Positions 19,081-28,049 of a DNA stretch of 64,000 bases are shown here, piece after piece. The number at the start of each line of letters is the position of its first letter. The stretch's first letter is position 1. The stretch comes from an uncultured Alphaproteobacteria bacterium (GTDB lineage: Bacteria > Pseudomonadota > Alphaproteobacteria > Rhodobacterales > Rhodobacteraceae). Below the pieces are notes generated by a model. The model searched no databases. It was not told where the DNA came from and saw nothing but the letters and a program-made list of their open reading frames with translations. Location: assembly GCA_902596605.1 (NCBI GenBank), contig CACJUU010000003.1, forward strand, positions 62,001 through 126,000, read 5' to 3'. Position numbers and translations under genes: made by a program.

Positions 19081-20721
19081 ATGAGAGAGAAAATTGACTA
19101 TGATTTGGTTATTGTTGGGGGGGGACCAGCCGGTTTGTCGGCTGCAATTAAAGCTAAGCAAATTGACCCCGAACTTAATGTTGTTGTTCTAGAAAAGGGA
19201 TCAGAAATAGGATCACATATTTTATCAGGAGCAGTTTTGGACACGTCAGGCATAGATTTGCTTATACCAGACTGGAAAGAAACTGATATTCCCATTCGTA
19301 CAAAAGTTAATGAAGATCACTTTTATCTTTTTGGCCCAGCTGGGCAGGTCAGAATCCCTAATTTTTTACTTCCCCCGCTGATGAATAATCATGGAAATTA
19401 TATTGTATCTATGGGCAATGTTTGTAGATGGTTAGCAGGGCAAGCAGAGAGTCTAGGCGTAGATATATTTCCGGGTATGGCCTGCAGCGATTTAGTTTTT
19501 GGTAGAAGTGGAGAAGTTATTGGAGTTATTGCTGGCGAATTTGGCTTAGATAAAGACGGAAATAAAACAGAGGGATATGAGCCTGGCATGGAAATCTTAG
19601 GTAAGTATGTTCTACTTAGCGAAGGGGTAAGAGGCTCTTTAACTAAAATTCTTATTGACAGATATAAATTAGATGCACAAAGCCAACCACAAAAATATGG
19701 GCTGGGAATGAAAGAGATTTGGGAAATTGACCCTAAATTTCATAAAGAGGGAAAAGTGCTTCATTCCATGGGATGGCCATTAGGCGACAATGCAGGAGGC
19801 GGATCATTCTGCTATCATGCGGAAAACAATCAAATCTATCTTGGTTTTGTCGTTCACTTAAACTACGAGAATCCGCATGTTTTTCCATATATGGAGTTTC
19901 AAAAATTTAAACATCATCCTATGATTAAAGGAATGCTTGATGGAGGGAAAAGAATTTCCTACGGAGCAAGGGCTATAACCGAAGGAGGATATCAGTCGAT
20001 ACCTAAGCTTGCTTTCCCTGGTGGTTTAATACTGGGATGCTCTGCAGGTCTTGTAAATGTTCCACGAATAAAGGGAAACCATAATGCAATGATATCTGGA
20101 ATCACTGCAGCAGAGATAGCGTGCAAAGCTATAAAAGAAGGCTTTAAAAATACTGCTCTAAATGAATATGATAAAGAGATAAAGGACGGAAAAGTTGGTT
20201 CAGATTTAAAGCCTGTAAAGAATGTTAAGCCCATTTGGTCTCGTTTTGGCTTATTAGCGTCATTGATAATTGGCGGAATAGACATGTGGATAGCAAACTT
20301 AAGCGGGATAAATATTTTCGGCACTTTGAAACATGGTAAAAGTGACGCAAAAAGCACCAAGCCAGCAAAAAACTTTAAAGAAATCGAGTATCCAAAGCCT
20401 GACGGAAAGATTAGTTTTGATAGACTAACAAATGTGAGCTTCTCTGGAACAAACCATGAGGAAAACCAGCCCTGTCATTTGGTTTTAAAAAATAAGAATG
20501 TTCCAATCAAAAAAAATCTCCCATTATTTGCTGAGCCGGCTCAAAGATATTGTCCAGCAGGGGTCTATGAAGTACTAGAGAAGCGTAAGAATTCTTTTAC
20601 GTTTCAAATAAACTCACAAAACTGTGTGCATTGTAAAACATGTGATATCAAGGATCCTAGCGAAAATATAACGTGGAAAACACCTCAAGGGGGAGATGGT
20701 CCAAATTATCCAAATATGTAG
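19081..20721 (+). CDS. Electron transfer flavoprotein-ubiquinone oxidoreductase
   Basis: Inner-membrane-associated flavoprotein that passes electrons from reduced ETF to ubiquinone. The 546 residues start with an FAD-binding motif (DLVIVGGGPAGLSAAIKAK). The middle holds the membrane-inserting and quinone region (about 230-350, with SYGARAITEGGYQSIPKLAF). A C-terminal 4Fe-4S ferredoxin domain follows (CPAGVYEV, then NCVHCKTCDIKDP). Its electron donor EtfAB is encoded at 51-52.5 kb, and the acyl-CoA dehydrogenase mcd at 46 kb is a likely source. It is followed closely by a TPR protein and ispE. Confidence 0.96.
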   Translation: MREKIDYDLVIVGGGPAGLSAAIKAKQIDPELNVVVLEKGSEIGSHILSGAVLDTSGIDLLIPDWKETDIPIRTKVNEDHFYLFGPAGQVRIPNFLLPPLMNNHGNYIVSMGNVCRWLAGQAESLGVDIFPGMACSDLVFGRSGEVIGVIAGEFGLDKDGNKTEGYEPGMEILGKYVLLSEGVRGSLTKILIDRYKLDAQSQPQKYGLGMKEIWEIDPKFHKEGKVLHSMGWPLGDNAGGGSFCYHAENNQIYLGFVVHLNYENPHVFPYMEFQKFKHHPMIKGMLDGGKRISYGARAITEGGYQSIPKLAFPGGLILGCSAGLVNVPRIKGNHNAMISGITAAEIACKAIKEGFKNTALNEYDKEIKDGKVGSDLKPVKNVKPIWSRFGLLASLIIGGIDMWIANLSGINIFGTLKHGKSDAKSTKPAKNFKEIEYPKPDGKISFDRLTNVSFSGTNHEENQPCHLVLKNKNVPIKKNLPLFAEPAQRYCPAGVYEVLEKRKNSFTFQINSQNCVHCKTCDIKDPSENITWKTPQGGDGPNYPNM

Positions 20722-20731
20722 GTTAATTGGT

Positions 20732-22393
20732 ATGCCACTGCTAAAACCTTTAATTGTAGCTTTTTTTGTACTTTGGCATTTTTCGGTCACAATTGTTCTA
20801 GCTAACTCAGGCTCATATATTGCTGGGCAATTTGCTGAAAAAGAGGGAGATTTCAAAAATGCCTCCTACTATTATATAGATCTCATTTCTAGAGGAGACT
20901 CTGAAAGAGAAATTATTACAAGAAGTATTATCTATGCAGCTTTAGCCGGAAATTTGGAAATTGCAACAGCAATATCGAGAAAAATTGATGACCTTCAACT
21001 TAATTACCCTGTCGCAAATTTAATTATTTTTGCTGAAGCTGTAAAGAAGAGAGAAAAGTCAGAAATATTAAGAACGTTCGAACGCCACAAGAAAAATTTT
21101 CCTGAGATTTTTAAAATTGTTACGGAATTTTGGATCTTGATTATCGATAGCAAAAAAGACGAAGCTTTTCGTTTGATCAATTCAATAAGTATCAACAACG
21201 AAGCTCAACTTCAGATTATTAACTACAATCAACTATTAGCATATGTGTATTTTAATGAATATGAGCAAGCAAAAACACTCTATGAAAATATGGAATTCAG
21301 TAATTTTCTTTTTGATTCCGAGTCTGCTTTAGCTTTAGTTCAATATTTTCAAAAATATAAAGATAGCAGCTTATCTGAAAGTATAATAGGCAAGGCTCGG
21401 TCTGCTAGTGATAACGCGTATTACATACAAGCCCTCACAAACAAGCTTTCTAATGGTGGGGTAACTGATGCTATTAAAATAACCCCTTACAAGCAGATAG
21501 CTGAGGTATTCTTTAGATGGTCACAATCTATCCAGCGAGGAGATCAAAATATTATTAACAAGTCGTTTTACTTATCCCTTGCTAATTTTGCAGATCCAAC
21601 TAGTTCATTCTTGAAACTTAATCTCGCTACCACGCTTAGCGATACTGGTAACTATGGGCTATCCAAAGAAATTTTGGATAAATTTTCAAACGACGATGTT
21701 TTTTTTATGGATAGCATTGTTGAAAATTCATTTGCTATCGAGCAACTGGATAGTAATAAGTCAGCATTAGAATATATTGAGAAATTTATAATTAATGGAT
21801 ATGCAAATGCTAGGTTGTTGAAAACTTATGGTAGCCTGCAGCGGAGTATGAGCTTGTTTCAGGAAGCTATCACGTCCTATACTAGAGCAATAGAAGTAGC
21901 ACAAAAAGAAACATATACTGAGGCTATTTGGCCGATTTTATTCTTGAGGGGTATTTCATTCGAAAGGTCAAAGAATTGGGCTTCAGCTGAATCTGACTTT
22001 ATAAGTGCTCTAGAACTGAGCCCAGACCAACCACAGATTCTCAATTATATGGGGTATAGCTTACTAGAACGGAAAGAGAAATTAGATCAAGCTTTGAAAA
22101 TGATTATATTGGCAGCCGAGAAGTCCCCAGATAGCTATCATATAATTGACTCCTTAGGGTGGGCATATTACAAAAAAGGAGAGTTTAGAAAAGCCTTGTT
22201 ATATCTAGAAAAGGCGATGGATATTGAATCAACAGATCCAATAGTAAACGATCATCTAGGGGACGTATTTTGGATGTTGGGTAGAAAAAGAGAGGCTAAA
22301 TTTCAATGGAAAAAGTCACTTTCGTTTAATCCTGAATCTGTCGATCAAAAAAATACAGAAGATAAATTAAAGTTCGGACTAAACGTAAGATAA
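20732..22393 (+). CDS. Exported TPR-repeat protein
   Basis: A 553-residue protein with a signal peptide (MPLLKPLIVAFFVLWHFSVTIVLA) followed by tetratricopeptide-like helical repeats through the rest of the chain. The repeats are clearest at the C-terminus: LYLEKAMDIESTDPIVNDHL, WASAESDFISALELSPDQPQ and LNYMGYSLLERK. I chose the ATG at 20732 because it puts the signal peptide first and clears the upstream stop by ten bases; an earlier in-frame ATG at 20696 would overlap the ETF dehydrogenase gene. TPR proteins of this kind before ispE are common in alphaproteobacteria, and their role, probably periplasmic scaffolding, is unknown. Confidence 0.85.
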   Translation: MPLLKPLIVAFFVLWHFSVTIVLANSGSYIAGQFAEKEGDFKNASYYYIDLISRGDSEREIITRSIIYAALAGNLEIATAISRKIDDLQLNYPVANLIIFAEAVKKREKSEILRTFERHKKNFPEIFKIVTEFWILIIDSKKDEAFRLINSISINNEAQLQIINYNQLLAYVYFNEYEQAKTLYENMEFSNFLFDSESALALVQYFQKYKDSSLSESIIGKARSASDNAYYIQALTNKLSNGGVTDAIKITPYKQIAEVFFRWSQSIQRGDQNIINKSFYLSLANFADPTSSFLKLNLATTLSDTGNYGLSKEILDKFSNDDVFFMDSIVENSFAIEQLDSNKSALEYIEKFIINGYANARLLKTYGSLQRSMSLFQEAITSYTRAIEVAQKETYTEAIWPILFLRGISFERSKNWASAESDFISALELSPDQPQILNYMGYSLLERKEKLDQALKMIILAAEKSPDSYHIIDSLGWAYYKKGEFRKALLYLEKAMDIESTDPIVNDHLGDVFWMLGRKREAKFQWKKSLSFNPESVDQKNTEDKLKFGLNVR

Positions 22394-22405
22394 AGAAGAT
22401 TAGGA

Positions 22406-23257
22406 TTGTTGGAAGATATTACTAATGAGGAAAAGGGATATGCCAAGATTAATCTCGCTCTTCATGTTACAGGAATTCAGGCAAATGGATACCATGCTCT
22501 TGATAGTATAGTGGTTTTCACAGATGTATTTGACAGGCTATTTTTTAAACGCTCATTAAAAAATGTGGTAACGTTGTCAGGAGAATTTTCTAAATTAATA
22601 AATGTTCAAGAAAACTCAGTATTACAAGCGTTAAAACTATTTGGTAAAGGACCCACGGATCGTTTTTCTATTAATCTTGAAAAAAATCTGCCAATAGGCG
22701 CTGGTTTGGGTGGTGGCTCAGCAGACGCTGCAGCTGTAATAAGATTCATAACAAATAATAGCGGGCACCCAATGCCCTCTTTTGAGGCTTTATCAGAAAT
22801 TGGAGCAGACATTCCAGCATGTGTATTAAGTGTAGCGTCGAGAGTAGGAGGAATTGGTGAGATTGTTCGACCTTTAGATATTTCAGAAATTAATTTATGG
22901 GTTGTTTTAGTGAACCCAGACATATTCGTATCGACAGGCAGCATATTTGAAGAGGTTACTGAAAAATATAATCAACCATTAGAGTCCTTTATTGATTTAA
23001 GCAGCACGGATCGATTTATAGACTATCTTAAGAGGCAGAGAAATGACCTTCAAACTATCGCTATAAAAAAACATCCAGATATCAACAAGGTACTCGATAC
23101 CATTGAGGAAACGGAGGATGTTTTGCTTTCTAGAATGTCTGGGTCTGGATCTACTTGTTTTGGTCTTTACAGAAACCAAGATATTGCAAAAAAAGCGGCA
23201 AATTATATCAGTTCAAAAAGTGATAAATGGTGGATAAAATTTTCTAAAATAAATTAA
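22406..23257 (+). CDS. ispE: 4-diphosphocytidyl-2-C-methyl-D-erythritol kinase
   Basis: GHMP kinase of the non-mevalonate isoprenoid pathway. The 283 residues include YAKINLALHVTG near the start (the usual PAKINL has Y for P), GYHALDSIVVF, and the ATP loop PIGAGLGGGSADAAAVI. The C-terminal SRMSGSGSTCFGLY is the conserved glycine-rich segment. No ATG is available; the start is one of two adjacent TTG codons (22406 or 22409), giving the normal nine or so residues before AKINL. Its stop shares TTAA with the stop of the convergent prenyl synthase gene. ispH is at 36.4 kb. Confidence 0.94.
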   Translation: MLEDITNEEKGYAKINLALHVTGIQANGYHALDSIVVFTDVFDRLFFKRSLKNVVTLSGEFSKLINVQENSVLQALKLFGKGPTDRFSINLEKNLPIGAGLGGGSADAAAVIRFITNNSGHPMPSFEALSEIGADIPACVLSVASRVGGIGEIVRPLDISEINLWVVLVNPDIFVSTGSIFEEVTEKYNQPLESFIDLSSTDRFIDYLKRQRNDLQTIAIKKHPDINKVLDTIEETEDVLLSRMSGSGSTCFGLYRNQDIAKKAANYISSKSDKWWIKFSKIN

Positions 23258-24237
23258 GATACTCTATCCAAAATTTCTTCAGCAAGCTCTATCATTAAGG
23301 TCTTAATTTCAGAGTTTTCTATTAACTGTAAAGCGTTAATGGATCTTTCAGTCCATTTTAAAGCCTGGTTTTTTGTAAAAAGTAGAGATTTACTGCCTTC
23401 CAAGATTACTAGGAGATCAGTGAGATCACGATGATTTGGTAAAGGCTTTTGGAAAAGCTCTTTTATAAATTTTTTTTCGGCTTCGGAAGAATTTTCATAT
23501 GCATGAATTATTGGGAGAGTTATTTTTTTTTCGAAGAAATCGTTCCCCTTATTTTTTCCCATTTTATTCTCATTGCCCAAGTAATCTAAGAGATCATCTA
23601 TGAGTTGAAAACTAGTTCCAATACACTCCCCATACTCCTTAAGAGCGGCTACGTCGGAGTCGCTTGCGTTAGATATTTCTGCTCCAGCCTGACATGCCGC
23701 TGAAAAAAGGGCTGATGTCTTACCTTTAATTACTTTTAAGTAATCTTCTTTTGATGCATCAAGCTTTTTTTCAATACCAACTTGTAGAATTTCGCCCTGT
23801 GAAATAATAGAAGAGGCGTCAGACAAGGTTTTCATGATTCTCAAAGAGCCAGTTCTAACCATTAGCTGAAACGCCCTTGAGAATAAATAATCTCCTACTA
23901 AAACAGAGTACTTATTTGTCCAGATTATATTTGCAGTCTTTAAACCTCTCCTTTTTTCACTACGATCAATGACGTCATCGTGGAGCAGAGTAGCTGAATG
24001 TATGTACTCAATAGCGGCTGCCAAAAGGGTGTCCTTGTCTCCCTGATAGTCAAAAAGTTTGGCAACAGTCAAAGTTAACAGTGGTCGAATTCTCTTTCCA
24101 CCAGAATTAATTAGGTGAGAGGCAATATCCCCAATAATTGTAGTCTCTTTTGAGCTAAGATTTTCCTCAATCACTTGGTTTGTAATTTTAACTTTTTCAG
24201 ACAGTAAGTCGGATAGTTTTGATATAGAGGTGGTCAA
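23254..24237 (-). CDS. ispB: Polyprenyl diphosphate synthase (octaprenyl type)
   Basis: Trans-prenyl transferase that extends farnesyl diphosphate to the long chain used for ubiquinone. The 327 residues have the first aspartate motif in LLHDDVIDRSEKRRG (DDVID, 87-91) and the second in QLIDDLLDYLG (about 217-222), with GGKRIRPLLTLTV near the start. Chain length cannot be read off reliably; a ubiquinone role fits the ETF-ubiquinone oxidoreductase encoded nearby. It is a single gene, divergent from the methyltransferase gene. Confidence 0.92.
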   Translation of the reverse strand: MTTSISKLSDLLSEKVKITNQVIEENLSSKETTIIGDIASHLINSGGKRIRPLLTLTVAKLFDYQGDKDTLLAAAIEYIHSATLLHDDVIDRSEKRRGLKTANIIWTNKYSVLVGDYLFSRAFQLMVRTGSLRIMKTLSDASSIISQGEILQVGIEKKLDASKEDYLKVIKGKTSALFSAACQAGAEISNASDSDVAALKEYGECIGTSFQLIDDLLDYLGNENKMGKNKGNDFFEKKITLPIIHAYENSSEAEKKFIKELFQKPLPNHRDLTDLLVILEGSKSLLFTKNQALKWTERSINALQLIENSEIKTLMIELAEEILDRVS

Positions 24238-24327
24238 ATTAAATTTTCCGGTTGGTATTATAACTATTAGGATTTGTGTTTATAAAAACTATTGGCAATT
24301 GAAAAGATAAATTATAAATATTTTTTT

Positions 24328-25086
24328 ATGAACTATAGTGATGAAGAATTAACAAAAAATAAGTTTTTGGGCAACAAATTAGAAATACTCCAATTTTCTG
24401 AGGGCTATAGAGGGAATATGGACTCTGTTTTAATAGCAGCATCAGTTGCCGCAGAAAGTGGTCAAAAAGTACTAGAGCTAGGTTGTGGAAATGGAGTAGC
24501 GTTGTGCTGCCTATTGTATAGAGTTAGTGGACTAGAAGTCTTTGGGGTTGAAATGGATAAAAGAGCAGCCGACCTTTGTAAACGAAATATCGATCTAAAT
24601 ATGTTTCAAGCGACGATTTTTAATATTAATATAGCAAGCGCCATTAAAGAGTTGAAATCTGTTTCGTTCGATCATGTTTTCATGAATCCTCCATATTTTA
24701 AAGAAAATTCAGTTAAGAAGGCTAATATATTAAGTTCTCATCAGGCTAAAGTTGAAAGTATGCCGCTATCTGCATGGTTTTCAGTAGCAAAGAATAGGTG
24801 TAAACCAAACGGTAAAATTACGATTATTCAAAGAGTGGAGAGGCTTCCCGATATAATAAAATGCTTAAACGGTTACTTTGGTCAAGTAACCGTTCAGCCG
24901 ATTAGTTCCTTTGATGATACCAGTCCGAAAACGGTAATCGTTCAAGCAACTAAAAATAGTAGTGCTGCCTTCAAACTGTTAGCACCAAAAATAGTACACC
25001 GAAAGCACGGAATATCAGGTAAGGTGGTCTACGAAGAGGAGTTTAATAAAATCCTTCGATATGGATACCCTCTCCCATTAAATTAA
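24328..25086 (+). CDS. tRNA1(Val) adenine-N6 methyltransferase-like protein (TrmN6/YfiC family)
   Basis: A Rossmann-fold SAM-dependent methyltransferase of 252 residues. VLELGCGNGVALCCLLYR is the SAM-binding motif I, GVEMDKRAADLC is motif II, and FDHVFMNPPYFKEN contains the NPPY motif of enzymes that methylate exocyclic amines of adenine or glutamine. The family match is to the TrmN6/YfiC type, whose known substrate is A37 of tRNA-Val. I use the ATG at 24328; a TTG at 24292 would add 12 residues not expected in the family. No clear ribosome site is seen. It overlaps the end of phaB on the other strand by nine bases. Confidence 0.8.
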   Translation: MNYSDEELTKNKFLGNKLEILQFSEGYRGNMDSVLIAASVAAESGQKVLELGCGNGVALCCLLYRVSGLEVFGVEMDKRAADLCKRNIDLNMFQATIFNINIASAIKELKSVSFDHVFMNPPYFKENSVKKANILSSHQAKVESMPLSAWFSVAKNRCKPNGKITIIQRVERLPDIIKCLNGYFGQVTVQPISSFDDTSPKTVIVQATKNSSAAFKLLAPKIVHRKHGISGKVVYEEEFNKILRYGYPLPLN

Positions 25087-25797
25087 ATAGTGTCCACCAT
25101 TAGCTGAAATTGTAGATCCCGTAATAAAACTAGAACCGTCAGCAACAAGAAATTCTACACAACGAGCAATATCGTCAGGTTCTCCTAAGTGTCCAACAGG
25201 GATTTGACTTTCAGTTGCTTCAATAGCTTTCTCACTCATTGCTTTAACCATATCTGTATTTATATATCCTGGACATATCGCATTCACGGTAATTCCTTTC
25301 CTTGCTCCTTCAAGGGCCAGTGATTTTGTGAAACCGAGTTCCCCAGCTTTTGCAGCTGAATAATTTGCTTGTCCTAACTGTCCCTTCTGTCCGTTTATTG
25401 AAGAAATATTTACAATCCTTCCAAATCCTCTAGCTCTCATCCCATCCCAAAGAGGGTGGGTCATGTTAAAGAGACCGTTAAGATTAACATTGATTACATC
25501 GCGCCACTGCTCTTGTGACATTTTATGGAACATACCATCCCTGGTAATACCTGCATTATTAACCAGAATATCTATTGCCCCCAGTTCATCTTCAACATTT
25601 TTTATTCCGGCAACACATTCTTCATAATTAGCGATAGACCATTTGAATATAGCTATCTTATTTTCTTTAGAGAATTTGGTAGCTACCTCATCGTTACCTG
25701 CATAAATTGCTGCAACCTTGTAACCAGATTCTTTAAGTTTGATCGAAATGGCAGCACCTATTCCTCTAGTGCCACCGGTTACGAGCGCGACTCTCAT
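25078..25797 (-). CDS. phaB: Acetoacetyl-CoA reductase
   Basis: NADPH-dependent short-chain dehydrogenase that reduces acetoacetyl-CoA to (R)-3-hydroxybutyryl-CoA. The 239 residues have VTGGTRGIG (7-15) for nucleotide binding, NNAG (80-83), and the catalytic Ser (about 133), Tyr146 and Lys150 in NYSAAKAG. PhaB-specific stretches include ITRDGMFHKMSQEQW and GQLGQANYSAAKAG. No phaC (polymer synthase) or phaA is nearby, so here it may serve the ethylmalonyl-CoA pathway rather than, or as well as, polyhydroxybutyrate storage. FabG is the main alternative, but the sequence reads as PhaB. Confidence 0.88.
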   Translation of the reverse strand: MRVALVTGGTRGIGAAISIKLKESGYKVAAIYAGNDEVATKFSKENKIAIFKWSIANYEECVAGIKNVEDELGAIDILVNNAGITRDGMFHKMSQEQWRDVINVNLNGLFNMTHPLWDGMRARGFGRIVNISSINGQKGQLGQANYSAAKAGELGFTKSLALEGARKGITVNAICPGYINTDMVKAMSEKAIEATESQIPVGHLGEPDDIARCVEFLVADGSSFITGSTISANGGHYLI

Positions 25798-25938
25798 ATT
25801 AAAGCTCCCATTAATGTAAATTTCATAAGTTTATTTCGTTTTAATTTAAATGTTTTATTAGTCAATACAAACACTCGTTATCTAATAAGTTATACGCTAA
25901 ATGAGTAAACTTACTGTTAATAAAATTTATTAAAAGTG

Positions 25939-26514
25939 TCATCTCGTTTTTAACAACTTTTTAAAAAATAAGCGAACATCTGCTGTATCCCAATCAATAT
26001 CTCCTATAATGCGGCCAATTTCTATACCTGAAGGATTAATTACAACTGTTGTTGGAAGGGCAGTAACGCCATATTTTACTGCAATCCTTCCTCTTGGGTC
26101 TCGATATTTTTTCAGGTTAACTAAGTTATTATCATCAAAAAAACCATCAATAGCTTCCTTGGAGTTTCTTCCTGATGCTATTGTTATTATTTTTATATCC
26201 TCGTATTTCATATTTTGGGCAAGACTATTAAGTGACGGCATCTCTTTTTTGCATGGCGCGCACCAAGTAGCCCAGAAGTTTATTATCAAAACATCTTCGT
26301 CGTACCCAATCTCAACCATATTTCCATTCCCATCCAAGATAAGGGGATTTGGTAGCACCTTTGCGTTTTTTGTGAAAATAAATTTTCTTAGCTCGCCCCT
26401 TATAATATCTTTAGTGTTTTCAGCATATTTACTCTCAGCAATAGCTGAAATTGAAAAAAAAAGATTTACGATAAGTATTAAAGGCCCTAGTTTTAGCATT
26501 AACATCGTTTTCAT
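25939..26514 (-). CDS. tlpA: TlpA-type thioredoxin-like protein
   Basis: Periplasmic, probably membrane-anchored, thiol-disulfide protein of 191 residues. An N-terminal hydrophobic segment (about 5-26) is followed by a thioredoxin fold with the active site WATWCAPCKKEMP (Cys85 and Cys88) and the cis-proline segment GVTALPTTVVINPSG. TlpA proteins reduce apocytochrome or copper-binding proteins in cytochrome oxidase assembly. It diverges from argH with 28 bases between starts, the same pairing as in many alphaproteobacteria. Confidence 0.9.
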   Translation of the reverse strand: MKTMLMLKLGPLILIVNLFFSISAIAESKYAENTKDIIRGELRKFIFTKNAKVLPNPLILDGNGNMVEIGYDEDVLIINFWATWCAPCKKEMPSLNSLAQNMKYEDIKIITIASGRNSKEAIDGFFDDNNLVNLKKYRDPRGRIAVKYGVTALPTTVVINPSGIEIGRIIGDIDWDTADVRLFFKKLLKTR

Positions 26515-26542
26515 GAACTATGATGTAGTGGTGGAGTTCAAA

Positions 26543-27940
26543 ATGTCTAACAAGAAAAAATCAAATGAAATGTGGGGAGGGAGATTTTCTGAGAAGTCTA
26601 ATGATCTTCTTACAAAAATAAACTCTTCAATAGATATTGATAAACGACTGGCTTTTGATGATATTTTAGGTTCACAAGCCCATGTTCAAATGCTCGCTAA
26701 AATGAATATCATAAGTAAAAAGACTAAAATAAACATATTGAACGGGTTAAAAAAAATAGAGAAGGAGTTAATTGAAGGCGATTTCGTCTTTGATAATTTG
26801 TTAGAAGACATTCACATGAATATAGAATCTAGGTTAGGAGAAATAATAGGCCCAGAGGCAGGTCATATTCACACTGCAAGGTCTAGAAATGATCAGGTCG
26901 TCACAGACTTTAGACTGTGGATACGAAAAGCTATTGAAGAGATAGAGTTTGAACTATCCAAACTTCAGAGGAGCATCCTCAAAAAGGCAGAGCAAAATAT
27001 AGAAATAATTTTCCCAGGTTACACTCATCTTCAAGTTGCCCAACCTGTAAGATTCAGTCATCACTTACTTGCCTATTTAGAAATGTTCGGGAGGGATTTA
27101 GAAAGATTTAAGCAAACTAAAGAAAGATTGAATGAGTGCCCTCTGGGCGCAGCTGCTTTAGCTGGAACTTCTTTTCCAATTGATAGGTTTTATACAGCAA
27201 AAACGCTTGGGTTCAGTGCCCCAATGAGAAATAGCATGGATGCAGTTTCCGATAGGGACTTTGTTTTAGAATTTTTATCTGACGCTGCTATCACCATGGT
27301 ACACTTTAGCAGATTAGCAGAAGAGCTTATTCTTTGGGGATCTATAGAGTTTGACTTTATTTCGCTACCTGATTCTCTCGTCACGGGCTCTTCAATAATG
27401 CCACAGAAGAAAAATCCCGACGCCGCGGAACTTATTCGTGCTAAGACCGGCCGAGTTAATGCGGCGCTATTATCTCTTCTAACAATAATGAAAGGTCTTC
27501 CTTTGGCTTATGCCAAAGATATGCAAGAAGATAAAGAGACTGTTTTTGATACTTTTGATACCTTAATACTTGTAATAAAAATAACCCGAGAGCTCATAGA
27601 GAATATGGAAGTTAAAAAAACAAACATGTATGACGCAGCATCAAAAGGATTTTCTACTGCAACTGATTTGGCAGATTGGTTTGTGAGAAATTTAGGTATG
27701 CCATTTAGGGAGGCGCATGCCTTGACCGGAAAATTTGTGGAAGTGGCTTCGGAAAAAAATATCAAATTAAGTGAATTAAGCTTGGATGATCTTAAAAAGA
27801 TTGATCCAAAGATAAACAAAAATGTTTTTAAAATTCTCTCTCCAGAGAACTCTATTGAGTCCAGGAATAGTTTTGGTGGAACAGCATCGAGAGAAATAAA
27901 GAGACAAATTAGATTTTGGAAGAGAAGATTAAATGAGTAA
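26543..27940 (+). CDS. argH: Argininosuccinate lyase
   Basis: Splits argininosuccinate into arginine and fumarate. The 465 residues begin MSNKKKSNEMWGGRFSEKSN, the usual opening of the family. They include TARSRNDQVVTDFRLW (111-126) and the superfamily signature GSSIMPQKKNP (about 283-293) on the catalytic loop. The open frame extends upstream to 26009, but that part only reads back through tlpA on the other strand. The ATG at 26543 with GGAG ten bases before it is the right start. It overlaps the small lipoprotein gene by eight bases. Confidence 0.96.
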   Translation: MSNKKKSNEMWGGRFSEKSNDLLTKINSSIDIDKRLAFDDILGSQAHVQMLAKMNIISKKTKINILNGLKKIEKELIEGDFVFDNLLEDIHMNIESRLGEIIGPEAGHIHTARSRNDQVVTDFRLWIRKAIEEIEFELSKLQRSILKKAEQNIEIIFPGYTHLQVAQPVRFSHHLLAYLEMFGRDLERFKQTKERLNECPLGAAALAGTSFPIDRFYTAKTLGFSAPMRNSMDAVSDRDFVLEFLSDAAITMVHFSRLAEELILWGSIEFDFISLPDSLVTGSSIMPQKKNPDAAELIRAKTGRVNAALLSLLTIMKGLPLAYAKDMQEDKETVFDTFDTLILVIKITRELIENMEVKKTNMYDAASKGFSTATDLADWFVRNLGMPFREAHALTGKFVEVASEKNIKLSELSLDDLKKIDPKINKNVFKILSPENSIESRNSFGGTASREIKRQIRFWKRRLNE

Positions 27941-28049
27941 GTGGATATTTTATCTTGTAATAATAGTATTTTGCCTTAACGTTTCGGGCTGTGGTGTCAA
28001 ATCATCACCATTCTTGAATAAAAAAACCAACCTTATTAAAGATGAATAA
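27933..28049 (+). CDS. lptM: Small LptM-like lipoprotein
   Basis: A 38-residue gene overlapping argH by 8 bases at its start and lysA by 8 bases at its end. The product is MSKWIFYLVIIVFCLNVSGC followed by GVKSSPFLNKK and a short tail. It has a hydrophobic lipoprotein signal (about 4-16) and a lipobox VSGC, so the mature protein would be a 19-residue lipidated peptide starting at Cys20. Small lipoproteins in exactly this argH-lysA position recur in alphaproteobacteria and resemble LptM (YifL), which helps mature the LPS transport complex LptDE. The family link rests on length, lipobox, the CG start of the mature chain and position; there is too little sequence for certainty. Confidence 0.7.
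   Translation: MSKWIFYLVIIVFCLNVSGCGVKSSPFLNKKTNLIKDE

Noticed and set aside
26009-26542. A 178-codon open frame continuous with argH upstream of its normal start
   Set aside because: It lies entirely over tlpA on the opposite strand, has no matching argH family sequence, and the ATG at 26543 gives the expected WGGRF opening.
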